Below, in pieces: positions 16,342 to 23,004 of a DNA stretch of 30,841 nucleotides (the first letter of the stretch is position 1; each line of letters opens with the position of its first letter). A program made the translations under genes and the position numbers. The DNA lies in the IMG/VR virus record IMGVR_UViG_3300023174_000472, positions 1-30,841 of that record. The stretch is one strand, 5' to 3'. The notes under the pieces are model-generated. The model ran no database searches and had not been told where the DNA came from. It worked only from the letters and a program-made list of their open reading frames with translations. Source of the stretch: a virus.

Positions 16342-17368
16342 AAAACAAAAATCAAAAAGACCAACGTTAAATTACAATATCTGGAATACAAATATTCCAG
16401 TGGTCATTGAGCAGGATATCAAAGAACACAATCCCAGCCGAATTAATATATTTGCAGCAGAAGAACACGAAATAGCATCGACTTGGTCGGAAGATTTCAA
16501 TATTCTCAAAAAGTTATTCATAGATAATGATATAGAAGTTCACTTTATTTACGGTGCTGCTAATATGGAATTTTATAATACTAGATATCATTTTCCCGAG
16601 CATAGAATTTACACACATCTTTGGCCGTTTTATTATTTGTCTTTTACATTATCTTCGATGAAACACAATGAGTTTGTAAATCATGCTGATTATAACAACC
16701 CAAATTTTACAACGCCTTTTATATCAATGAACAACAGACCTCATACTCATAGATGTATGTTTATGGATCAAATGGCAAGATGCGACTTAATAGATACCGG
16801 TTCGGTGTCGTGGCACAATGACAATGTTCCGTATCAGTGGAAGTGGTGGAAAACTCCGCAGCGATTAAAGTTAGTTGATGATTTTAGCAACAACGGTAAT
16901 TCATATCGATTGCCAATAGAATGGAAATCTAGTTTTATGAATCTAGTATCTGAGTGCAGCATAAATCGAATATACTTTTCAGAAAAAACTTGGATTCCAT
17001 TATTATGTCACAAAGTTTTCCTTTCTCAATCTGATCAATACTTTTACAAGAAATTTAAAGAATGTGGATTTGAATTATACGATGAAATTTTTGATTATTC
17101 GTTTGATGATTATGCAGATGCTGATATTCGTACATCGATGATTATGGAAAATGTAAAAAATATAACAGGTAAAGATTATAATGCAATGCACAATTTACTG
17201 CTTCCTAAATTAAAACATAATTTTAATCGAGCAATTACTATTGCAACTAACAACGAGTATATGCCCAAGATTGCAAAAAATAGTGAATTTGCCATGGAAC
17301 TATATACTGCCCTTAAAGACATACAAAAATCAAAGTGTTTTTTGCTTTCCCTAAAAACCAAGCAATAA
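16334..17368 (+). CDS. Phage glycosyltransferase-like protein, SEK-motif family (member 3)
   Basis: 344 residues with a basic N-terminus (MAKKQKSKRP). 'FISMNNRPHTHRCMFMDQMA' (NNRPHTHR at 133-140) and 'RIYFSEKTWIPLLCHKVFLS...FKECGFELYDEIFDYSF' match the two family blocks of 11180-12310 and 13156-14370. This is the most divergent copy: the second block has 'SEKTWIPL' where others have 'xEKxxKPI'. 'HLWPFYYLSFTLS' near residue 95 is hydrophobic but too short and polar at its edges for a sure membrane helix. The ribosome site (AAGGAAC) is 13 bases upstream, rather far. Presumed sugar transferase by association; no biochemical family is certain. Confidence 0.45.
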   Translation: MAKKQKSKRPTLNYNIWNTNIPVVIEQDIKEHNPSRINIFAAEEHEIASTWSEDFNILKKLFIDNDIEVHFIYGAANMEFYNTRYHFPEHRIYTHLWPFYYLSFTLSSMKHNEFVNHADYNNPNFTTPFISMNNRPHTHRCMFMDQMARCDLIDTGSVSWHNDNVPYQWKWWKTPQRLKLVDDFSNNGNSYRLPIEWKSSFMNLVSECSINRIYFSEKTWIPLLCHKVFLSQSDQYFYKKFKECGFELYDEIFDYSFDDYADADIRTSMIMENVKNITGKDYNAMHNLLLPKLKHNFNRAITIATNNEYMPKIAKNSEFAMELYTALKDIQKSKCFLLSLKTKQ

Positions 17369-17371
17369 ATA
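17364..17371 (+). promoter_or_regulatory. Late-promoter-like box (AATAAATA)
   Basis: CAATAAATA at 17363-17371 overlaps the stop of the previous gene and lies 27 bases before the ATG at 17399. A TAGGAA ribosome site (17388-17393) follows with 5-base spacing. The same nonamer occurs at 1754-1762. Confidence 0.4.
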
Positions 17372-17398
17372 ACACAAGAAAAAGATATAGGAATCAAC

Positions 17399-18625
17399 AT
17401 GAAAATTGGATTTATTGGAATAGGCAAATTAGGAATGCCCTGCGCCGAGGTAATTGCCCAGAAAGGACATACAGTTACTGGATATGATGTAACAGATAGA
17501 CACAGCGATTATATTGATATTGTTGATAGCATAGAATCCTGTGTATACGACAAGGACATTGTTTTTATTGCAGTGCCTACACCACACGATCCTGCCTATG
17601 ATGGTCGTGAACCTACGGCACATTTAGAACCAAAAGATTTTTCATACAGTATAGTTGTAGGCTGCCTTAAGGAAGCAAACAAGTACATGAAAAAGAATCA
17701 GTTATTGGTTCTTATATCTACAGTTCTACCAGGAACAGTAAGGCGTGAGTTTGTAAAGCATGTTACCAATACTAGATTTATCTATAATCCATATCTTATA
17801 GCAATGGGCAGTGTGGGATGGGACATGGTCAATCCTGAAATGGTAATGATCGGCACCGAAGACGGCACCGAAACTGGTGATGCAAAACAACTAGTAGAAT
17901 TTTATAAATCTATAATGGAAAACAATCCACGGTACGAGATAGGAACATGGGACGAGTGTGAGTGTATTAAAGTTTTCTATAATACTTTTATCAGCACAAA
18001 GATCGGTCTTGTTAATATGATACAGGATGTTGCTATTAAACAAGGTAACATAAATGTAGATGTAGTAACAGAAGCTTTATCGAAGTCAACTATGCGTATC
18101 ATGGGTCCGCAATACATGACAGCTGGAATGGGCGATGGTGGCGGATGCCATCCTAGAGATAACATTGCTCTACGCTACATGGCCCAAGAGTTAGATTTGG
18201 GATATGATTTATTTGATGCAGTAATGAATGCTAGAGAAATACAGGCTAGGAATCTAGCTAAATTCCTTGCAATTGAATCAGAAAAGGCTGGCAAGCTCCC
18301 GGTATACATACACGGAAAAGCCTATAAGCCGGGTGTAGAATATTGCGATGGCAGTTATAGTCTATTGGTCGGGCATTATCTAGAACACGATTTTGGAATT
18401 ACTCCAATATATATAGATCCGTTGACGGGCGATACTGTAGCGGTGCCTATTAGGGGTGTGATACTCTTAGCTCACAATAAAAAAGTTACCTACGAATATA
18501 GAGGATTTGAAGAAACTCAGAATCTATATTGTGCAATAGAGAAAGGGTCTATTGTGGTAGACCCTTGGAGAACTTTTATTTCTAATGAACATAATGTAAT
18601 ACATTATGGAAATACTAGAAAATAG
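17399..18625 (+). CDS. UDP-glucose/nucleotide-sugar 6-dehydrogenase
   Basis: 408 residues, normal length for the family. The N-terminal Rossmann motif is GIGKLG (GxGxxG, residues 7-12) with 'FIAVPTP' and 'STVLPGT' following. The catalytic set is intact: Lys191 and Asn195 in 'ECIKVFYNTF', Cys250 and Asp254 in 'GGGCHPRDN' (family consensus GGxCxPKD, here Arg for Lys). The C-terminal domain has 'HGKAYKPGVEYCDGS', matching the usual GxAFKPxxxDxRxS. The enzyme performs a two-step NAD-dependent oxidation of a nucleotide sugar to its uronic acid; which sugar is not certain. It is likely the donor-making enzyme for the glycosyltransferases nearby. It converges on, and overlaps by 11 bases, the minus-strand operon. 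Confidence 0.85.
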   Translation: MKIGFIGIGKLGMPCAEVIAQKGHTVTGYDVTDRHSDYIDIVDSIESCVYDKDIVFIAVPTPHDPAYDGREPTAHLEPKDFSYSIVVGCLKEANKYMKKNQLLVLISTVLPGTVRREFVKHVTNTRFIYNPYLIAMGSVGWDMVNPEMVMIGTEDGTETGDAKQLVEFYKSIMENNPRYEIGTWDECECIKVFYNTFISTKIGLVNMIQDVAIKQGNINVDVVTEALSKSTMRIMGPQYMTAGMGDGGGCHPRDNIALRYMAQELDLGYDLFDAVMNAREIQARNLAKFLAIESEKAGKLPVYIHGKAYKPGVEYCDGSYSLLVGHYLEHDFGITPIYIDPLTGDTVAVPIRGVILLAHNKKVTYEYRGFEETQNLYCAIEKGSIVVDPWRTFISNEHNVIHYGNTRK

Positions 18626-18920
18626 TTTTAGTTGAATCCATAATATCTTTTTTAAGTCTTTCTACATCGACCTTGAAATCTATTTTTTTGATTTCGTCTT
18701 TGTATTCGTGAAGTGTATTGATTAACACATCTGCAATTCCTTCAGCAGTTTGCGTATCTAATTCCTGTTTGACGTTGATCTCCCAAACCCTACCATCTGT
18801 AAAATCTAATCGCACTGAATCCAGATAGGCTACAGGCATGGTATTCATATAGAGATCTTCAAAAACTTCCGGCCACTCTTTTACAAGGTGGCGCGGAGGT
18901 TTGAATAACGGATTAGGCAT
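18615..18920 (-). CDS. Conserved phage protein of unknown function
   Basis: 101 residues, last gene of the minus-strand run, overlapping the upstream gene by 8 bases and the convergent dehydrogenase by 11. 'MPNPLFKPPRHLVKEWPEVFEDLYMNTMPVAYLDS' precedes 'VRLDFTDGRVWEINV' and an acidic/basic helical C-terminus (about 60-101). I recall similar small proteins in T4-like marine phages, without function. No catalytic motif, signal or membrane segment is visible. Confidence 0.6.
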   Translation of the reverse strand: MPNPLFKPPRHLVKEWPEVFEDLYMNTMPVAYLDSVRLDFTDGRVWEINVKQELDTQTAEGIADVLINTLHEYKDEIKKIDFKVDVERLKKDIMDSTKTIF

Positions 18921-19545
18921 CAGCAGTTTCTTCTACCTTCTTGACCTTCTTAACTGTGGGATCAAGTTCTTCTGCTTCTTTACGCAATCTTGCAGCTTCT
19001 TTGTACATAGCATCAGCCTGACTGCGATATGATTTTGCTAGATCCTTGTCAGTTAATGCAGTATCATTTGTAGCCTGTGCTCTCACCGGAGCAGGAATAT
19101 CGGGATCAACTGCAGGTGTTTCCTCTTGGACTTCTTTGACCTCTGTCGGTGCACCTGACACAAATGTACATAACTCGTCCACAGTACAGTTCTTCTGTTC
19201 AGCAATTAATGTGTTAAGATTAACTAAAAGCACAGTGTCGTTTGTAGTAGGCGTCATCATTACAGAATCTGTAGGAACTTTAATCAATCTACCATCTGCC
19301 TGCATGGCCCGTAACATAGGTCTACCATCCGGGAATGGGCGTATGTGCATGATTTCGCCGAACTCAAATGCGTCTTGAGCTTGATCAGTTTCTACTAAAG
19401 TCATGATTGAATCATGATATTGATCTGGCAGTTGAGCCACAGGTAATACCAGAGCCATATTTGACTCTCCTGGCAGAGTTCTAAACACTACTAGTACCTT
19501 GGCACCGGTGTTTTGAATTCTACCTATATGTTTAAGGCTTTTCAT
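18913..19545 (-). CDS. Conserved T4-like marine phage protein, unknown function
   Basis: 210 residues, starting directly after the previous stop (TAAATG). The first ~140 residues are well ordered ('KVLVVFRTLPGESNMALVLPVAQLPDQYHDS', 'FEFGEIMHIRPFPDGRPMLRAMQADGRLIKV', 'LIAEQKNCTVDELCTFVSGAP'), a combination I know from T4-like cyanophages and pelagiphages. Residues ~145-170 are Pro/Glu-rich and disordered; 171-210 form a charged coiled-coil-like tail (RLRKEAEELDP, then Lys-Val repeats). The function is not established to my knowledge. Placement with small late-type genes suggests a virion-associated or scaffolding role, but this is inference. Confidence 0.65.
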   Translation of the reverse strand: MKSLKHIGRIQNTGAKVLVVFRTLPGESNMALVLPVAQLPDQYHDSIMTLVETDQAQDAFEFGEIMHIRPFPDGRPMLRAMQADGRLIKVPTDSVMMTPTTNDTVLLVNLNTLIAEQKNCTVDELCTFVSGAPTEVKEVQEETPAVDPDIPAPVRAQATNDTALTDKDLAKSYRSQADAMYKEAARLRKEAEELDPTVKKVKKVEETADA

Positions 19546-19785
19546 TTAGGCTTCCTTTTTAGATACAGCTTCTAGGAAGGAATTTAGTTTGTTGAAACTT
19601 TTACCAACTGCTTCCAATTCTGCTGCTTTAAACGCTCCTCTGCTTGTTGCAACTTCAATGATATTTTTTACAGCTAGCAGATCGCTGATATTTAAATCAG
19701 GACCTTGTGCTGCTGATGCATCTGTTGCCGCAGGCGCTGCTTCGGCTGGTGTCTCTACGACCTGATCTTTAACTTCTTCTGACAT
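19546..19785 (-). CDS. Small acidic/Ala-rich phage protein
   Basis: 79 residues from the ATG at 19785, chosen because AAGGAG lies 7 bases upstream and the start shares a TAATG with the upstream stop; a longer frame from 19809 overlaps that gene. The N-terminal ~35 residues (EEVKDQVVETPAEAAPAATDA) look disordered; the C-terminal part 'LNISDLLAVKNIIEVATSRGAFKAAELEAVGKSFNKLNSFLEAV' is a helical domain I recall in T4-like marine phages. No function known. Confidence 0.65.
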   Translation of the reverse strand: MSEEVKDQVVETPAEAAPAATDASAAQGPDLNISDLLAVKNIIEVATSRGAFKAAELEAVGKSFNKLNSFLEAVSKKEA

Positions 19786-20054
19786 TAGTTTCTCCTTAGT
19801 TGTGGGCATGCAAGCATGAAATAGGTTAATTCTTTTTGATCTTCAAAACCTACAAAATGCGAAGATCTTAAATTCCCACTCTTATCCAGAGCAGGTTTTT
19901 TGCAGATATAATATCTACCTTTGAGTTTGATCTTGATCCAATCTTCAATACCTTCAAATATCTCAGAATCTGAAATATTCAATTCAGTGAAATGTGGAGC
20001 CACAGTCTTCAGCTTGCGCTGTTGCAATACGTCCATTGGATTAAGGTCAAACAT
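19785..20054 (-). CDS. Conserved small phage protein, unknown function
   Basis: 89 residues. The ATG at 20054 has no Shine-Dalgarno but a perfect TATAAATA lies 8 bases upstream on this strand, so the message may be leaderless. The protein is a mix of short strands and charged loops ('EDWIKIKLKGRYYICKKPALDKSGNLRSSHFVGF'), with a hydrophobic 'TYFMLACPQL' near the end. No motif recognised. It is translationally coupled (TAATG) to the next gene. Confidence 0.6.
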   Translation of the reverse strand: MFDLNPMDVLQQRKLKTVAPHFTELNISDSEIFEGIEDWIKIKLKGRYYICKKPALDKSGNLRSSHFVGFEDQKELTYFMLACPQLRRN

Positions 20055-20062
20055 AGTGAAAA

Positions 20063-20070
20063 TATTTATA
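20063..20070 (-). promoter_or_regulatory. T4-like late promoter box (TATAAATA), minus strand
   Basis: Exact TATAAATA on the minus strand in the 24-base gap before the ATG at 20054, only 8 bases from the start codon. It can drive 20054 down to 18615. The short distance implies a very short or absent 5' leader. Confidence 0.45.
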
Positions 20071-20078
20071 TGGGGTTG

Positions 20079-20477
20079 TTATTCGGGGGCTGATTCTTGG
20101 CTAAGTCTTTTGCTCATGGCTCTGTTATGTCCTAGCTTTCTAACATCACCACTGAGTAGATATAGTTCAAAAGCAGCTTTTTCTTTCATTACTATGATGT
20201 ATTTTTTATTTACAAAAAACGGTGAATCGATATAGTTATCTAACCAAAGCAGTACCTGTGGAGTAAACGCAAATTCTTTAGGGAACTCTATCTTGTAAGT
20301 TTTTATTTTAGCATGTTCTTCGATGAATTTCAAGGCCTGTTCAGTCAATCTTAAACCGCCTTGATCTTTCTTTCTAAAACTCCACCACCATACGGCGTTA
20401 TAGTCTTTGATATTTTTTTCAGTAACGGGTATTTCTGCTGCCTGCAAGAACGCCTTGGTATAGGCATCTTTGTTCAT
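20079..20477 (-). CDS. Conserved phage protein, unknown function
   Basis: 132 residues from the ATG at 20477, which starts one base after the upstream stop; an in-frame ATG at 20519 would overlap that gene by 41 bases. 'YNAVWWWSFRKKDQGGLRLTEQALKFIEEH', 'EFPKEFAFTPQVLLWLDNYIDSPFFVNKKYIIVMKEKAAFELYLLSGDVRKLG' is a conserved signature I recall in T4-like marine phages. It may be a compact alpha/beta DNA- or RNA-associated protein, given the basic, aromatic-rich surface, but no function is known. A late promoter follows its stop. Confidence 0.65.
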   Translation of the reverse strand: MNKDAYTKAFLQAAEIPVTEKNIKDYNAVWWWSFRKKDQGGLRLTEQALKFIEEHAKIKTYKIEFPKEFAFTPQVLLWLDNYIDSPFFVNKKYIIVMKEKAAFELYLLSGDVRKLGHNRAMSKRLSQESAPE

Positions 20478-20478
20478 A

Positions 20479-20763
20479 TCATTTAATCTCTTCGCCAGCT
20501 GTGAGTTTGTAAACTGCAAAGTCTTTGGTCTTAAACAACCGATTTAATTTCTTTGCCAGGTTATGTGCATGTCCTGGATTTGAAAATGAGACCTTTTTGT
20601 ATTTTGGTCCGGGATAGCTGGCTACAAGACTGCCGCTTTTGAGATTGAATGGTTGGCCGTTGTAGAACACAGCCCAGATGGCTTCCGAATCAAGGATCTG
20701 CTCAACCTTGAAGGTTTCTTTACTAGCATATTCTAAAAGAATTTTTGGCTTGGGTCTACTCAT
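20479..20763 (-). CDS. Conserved small phage protein, unknown function
   Basis: 94 residues, basic. 'VEQILDSEAIWAVFYNGQPFNLKSGSLVASYPGPKYKKVSFSNPGHAHNLAKKLNRLF' is a block I recall from T4-like cyanophages and pelagiphages. It looks like a small beta-rich domain followed by a helix with many Lys/Arg. The start codon sits at the foot of a 9-bp hairpin whose loop holds the AGGA ribosome site, and a CATAAATA box lies just upstream, so this gene opens a transcription unit and may be controlled at translation. Confidence 0.65.
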   Translation of the reverse strand: MSRPKPKILLEYASKETFKVEQILDSEAIWAVFYNGQPFNLKSGSLVASYPGPKYKKVSFSNPGHAHNLAKKLNRLFKTKDFAVYKLTAGEEIK

Positions 20764-20791
20764 ATACGTGTTCCTAATTAACCACGTATAT
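20762..20791 (-). promoter_or_regulatory. RNA hairpin at a start codon with ribosome site in the loop
   Basis: ATATACGTG (20762-20770) and CACGTATAT (20783-20791) are a perfect 9-bp inverted repeat with a 12-base loop. In the minus-strand transcript the loop carries TTAGGAA and the 3' arm ends in the first two bases of the ATG at 20763-20761. This geometry could present or mask the ribosome site. Confidence 0.5.
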
Positions 20792-20798
20792 ATTTATG
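20791..20798 (-). promoter_or_regulatory. Late-promoter-like box (CATAAATA), minus strand
   Basis: CATAAATA on the minus strand, 27 bases before the ATG at 20763 and abutting the upstream arm of the hairpin. Seven of eight bases match TATAAATA. A start about 6 bases downstream would fall inside the 5' arm, which would weaken the hairpin in that transcript but not in read-through transcripts. Confidence 0.4.
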
Positions 20799-20804
20799 TC
20801 TTTT

Positions 20805-21053
20805 TTAGAACTGCCCGCCGTCGAATTTAACGTCTATTTGTGTGGTAGATTCTTTGATCGCTGCCAGCATTTGATGTATTTCGCTGATAGTCTGACCTAA
20901 TTTGGATGTCATCAGTGCTAACTCTGTGGTTAAATCACGTGCTTCCTGTAAACTAATACGTATCTCTTTCTGTTGGCTGCGTTCAGCCACCTGAGTACGT
21001 TGAATCAGCTTCTGGATGGTTGGCAGTGTATCTGGTAGATTATTTTGTGACAT
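20805..21053 (-). CDS. Small coiled-coil phage protein
   Basis: 82 residues, overlapping the upstream gene by 14 bases. Residues ~12-70 are a continuous amphipathic helix with heptad-like Leu/Ile spacing ('TIQKLIQRTQVAERSQQKEIRISLQEARDLTTELALMTSKLGQTISEIHQMLAAIKE'), so a dimeric or trimeric coiled coil is likely. The tail (IDVKFDGGQF) is a short strand. No family recognised. It is the last gene before the 20764-20804 regulatory gap. Confidence 0.6.
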   Translation of the reverse strand: MSQNNLPDTLPTIQKLIQRTQVAERSQQKEIRISLQEARDLTTELALMTSKLGQTISEIHQMLAAIKESTTQIDVKFDGGQF

Positions 21054-21516
21054 TGGCTAATACCTGTTTCATTTCTAGTTCAGTCTTGAATGGTCCCTTG
21101 TAAGCATATCTTTCAAGAGTAATTTTTTTAGGACAAAAGCTCTTGACCCAACCTTTCTCAAATTTTATACAGTAGTAGCCTGCACAGTATAGGCTTTTGG
21201 AATCACTGCTTTTTGTAAATAGAGGAAGTTTCTTGCGAATGTCGAACATGGCGTTGTGCGGTTCAGCACTGGTAGCATAGCCGTGTACTTCATTAGGCAG
21301 TGCTGTGTCGGCTTCTTTAACAATCTTTACAGTGAAAAACTTTTTACCAAACTGTTTGGTTAAGCTATCTTTGGTTTCATAAATTGTCACACCCGACTCG
21401 CTGCTCATAAAAAATCTTTGGTCATCATCTTTTCTCAGAGTAGCAATCTTCTCACCATTTGATTCTACGATCCAAAATTTATTTGCTATAATAGGTTTAG
21501 CATGTATATCTGTCAT
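21040..21516 (-). CDS. Conserved phage protein, unknown function
   Basis: 158 residues from the ATG at 21516, preceded by GGGAG at 6-base spacing. The frame stays open upstream: an ATG at 21585 with GAGG in front would add 23 residues containing three Cys (CQYEDTCENKTSDCWE), overlapping rnh by 26 bases, so a longer Cys-bearing form is possible. The body has 'NKFWIVESNGEKIATLRKDDDQRFFMS', 'VHGYATSAEPHNAMFDIRKKLPLFTKSSDSKSLYCAGYYCIKFEKGWVKSFCPKKITLERYAYKGPFKT', a signature I recall from T4-like cyanophages next to rnh. No known function. Confidence 0.65.
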   Translation of the reverse strand: MTDIHAKPIIANKFWIVESNGEKIATLRKDDDQRFFMSSESGVTIYETKDSLTKQFGKKFFTVKIVKEADTALPNEVHGYATSAEPHNAMFDIRKKLPLFTKSSDSKSLYCAGYYCIKFEKGWVKSFCPKKITLERYAYKGPFKTELEMKQVLANVTK

Positions 21517-21559
21517 TGTGTTCTCCCAACAGTCTGATGTTTTGTTTTCGCAGGTATCT

Positions 21560-22567
21560 TCATACTGACAAAATTTGAGTTTCATTTGTATACCTCGCGT
21601 TGAGTGGTTCTGCATAACTCTGTGCCTGATCAGCTATCTTTTTCAAATCCCATAGATTGCAGAACTTGATTAATCTTATACCAACTTGCGTTACATTCTT
21701 TTGTTCAGCGGTAGCAGTGGTAATGGTGTTTACAATTATTTCTTTGATGTCATCGGGTTGATGTGTTAGATCGATCAGTCGACGATTGCGTTCATAATCC
21801 TCTAGCACACGATGTTCTACTCCATTATGGTCAGACCATCTCTGAAGCATGAGATTGTTCCACGCATATCCTTTGCTGTTACGATCTTCGAACGCTTCAG
21901 TAAGACCCACTTTTTTGCTTGTGCCTTTAGTACGTACACCCGGATACGCTGAGAAGACATTATCACTGGTATCACCACGTATGCATTTTTCAAAGAGGAG
22001 CCATTCTGGATTAGGGGCCGGCTTGGGCTCTTGTGTTTTCTTGTCAATGACTGGCTTGCCTTTGTCATCAAAAATTCCTTCATACGTGATAACATGTTCC
22101 ATAACACCATTGTATTGTGTGACATTGGGTGCGATCAATTGCACAAAATCTGTGTCTGTGCTGATGATCACATGCTTGTCATTTGGATGTGTCTGTATCC
22201 AGCCAGCAATTAAATCATCTGCTTCTAACTGCGGATTTTGTAGTACTGTACAATTGGTCTTTTCTGCGATAAAGTCTTTGAATGTGTCAAATGCTTCCCA
22301 GAAGATTTTGTCTTCTTCTGCTTCTTTCTCAGTGTGTGCGGCACGAGCATCTGAACGATTACGCTTGTAAGGAGCATAGTAGTCCTTGCGCCACGATCTA
22401 CCTTCTAAACAGAAGATAACATGGCTACCTTCGAACTGCTGCCATGCTTTACGAATACTGTTTAGGGTAATGTGGAATGCCATGCCTAGTTTGATATCAG
22501 CGTCTCCGTTAATAACGTGTCTAGCACGAAAAAATGTATTTGCTGTATCAACTAAGATATAAGTCAT
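21560..22567 (-). CDS. rnh: T4-type RNase H / 5'-3' flap exonuclease
   Basis: 335 residues; T4 RNase H is 305. It belongs to the FEN-1/PIN nuclease family that removes RNA primers and flaps from lagging-strand fragments. Acidic metal ligands are in the expected order: Asp7 (LVDTAN), 'CLEGRSWRKDYY' with Glu55 where Asp is usual, 'YKRNR' (arch), 'EADDLIA' (Glu115, Asp117, Asp118), 'STDTDF' (Asp138, Asp140) and 'RGDTSDN' (Asp199, Asp202). A 'YPGVRTKGTSKKVGL' region follows as in the H3TH segment. It starts in an ATGA overlap with the upstream gene. High confidence in family; the T4 name is used by analogy. Confidence 0.88.
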   Translation of the reverse strand: MTYILVDTANTFFRARHVINGDADIKLGMAFHITLNSIRKAWQQFEGSHVIFCLEGRSWRKDYYAPYKRNRSDARAAHTEKEAEEDKIFWEAFDTFKDFIAEKTNCTVLQNPQLEADDLIAGWIQTHPNDKHVIISTDTDFVQLIAPNVTQYNGVMEHVITYEGIFDDKGKPVIDKKTQEPKPAPNPEWLLFEKCIRGDTSDNVFSAYPGVRTKGTSKKVGLTEAFEDRNSKGYAWNNLMLQRWSDHNGVEHRVLEDYERNRRLIDLTHQPDDIKEIIVNTITTATAEQKNVTQVGIRLIKFCNLWDLKKIADQAQSYAEPLNARYTNETQILSV

Positions 22568-23004
22568 AGATTGTTTTTCTTTACTGTTTTAATATCAATT
22601 ACGCCTGTGTTTACAGGACCGCCAAAGTCACCATCGACTACTACATTAGCACACAGTTCACGGAACCAACGATCTACAATTTCTTCGTCCTTGTCACCGT
22701 CTTCACCGTATCCCTCTTGCTTTAATTTTAACACAAAAAGGTCATTCCAGTCAAGCTCAAAAAAGCCATTACGCACATTATCTTTGTTGACATGTGTTTC
22801 GAGTACACCTACCCAGGGTTCTTTTTTGCGTGTGGCACGTTCTTTTGGTGATAGTTTGGCCTGTGCCTCGGCTTCTGCGGCACGTTCAGCAGCCTCAGTG
22901 GCTGATTTGGCAGCTTCGGCAGCTTCGGCTGCAATGATTACAGATCGTTCAGCCTCTGCTCTGATCTTGTCAATGCCAAATAATTTTTCAATCCATTTAT
23001 TCAT
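22564..23004 (-). CDS. Ala-rich helical phage protein, unknown function
   Basis: 146 residues from the ATG at 23004, which shares TAATG with the queE stop and has GGGGA 6 bases upstream. Residues ~12-55 are an Ala/Glu-rich long helix ('AERSVIIAAEAAEAAKSA' and 'ERAAEAEAQA'), probably a coiled coil. The C-terminal domain ('EPWVGVLETHVNKDNVRNGFFELDWNDLFVLKLKQEGY' and 'DEEIVDRWFRELCANVV') is a signature I know from T4-like marine phages, usually beside replication genes. No catalytic residues are evident. ATGA coupling to rnh suggests co-expression with replication. Confidence 0.65.
   Translation of the reverse strand: MNKWIEKLFGIDKIRAEAERSVIIAAEAAEAAKSATEAAERAAEAEAQAKLSPKERATRKKEPWVGVLETHVNKDNVRNGFFELDWNDLFVLKLKQEGYGEDGDKDEEIVDRWFRELCANVVVDGDFGGPVNTGVIDIKTVKKNNL

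Noticed and set aside
13156-17368. RiPP (modified peptide) cluster around the radical SAM enzymes
   Set aside because: No short precursor-like gene with a conserved leader and Cys/Gly-rich core was found near them; the 17-codon frame at 16288 does not look like a precursor, and sugar enzymes dominate the neighbourhood.
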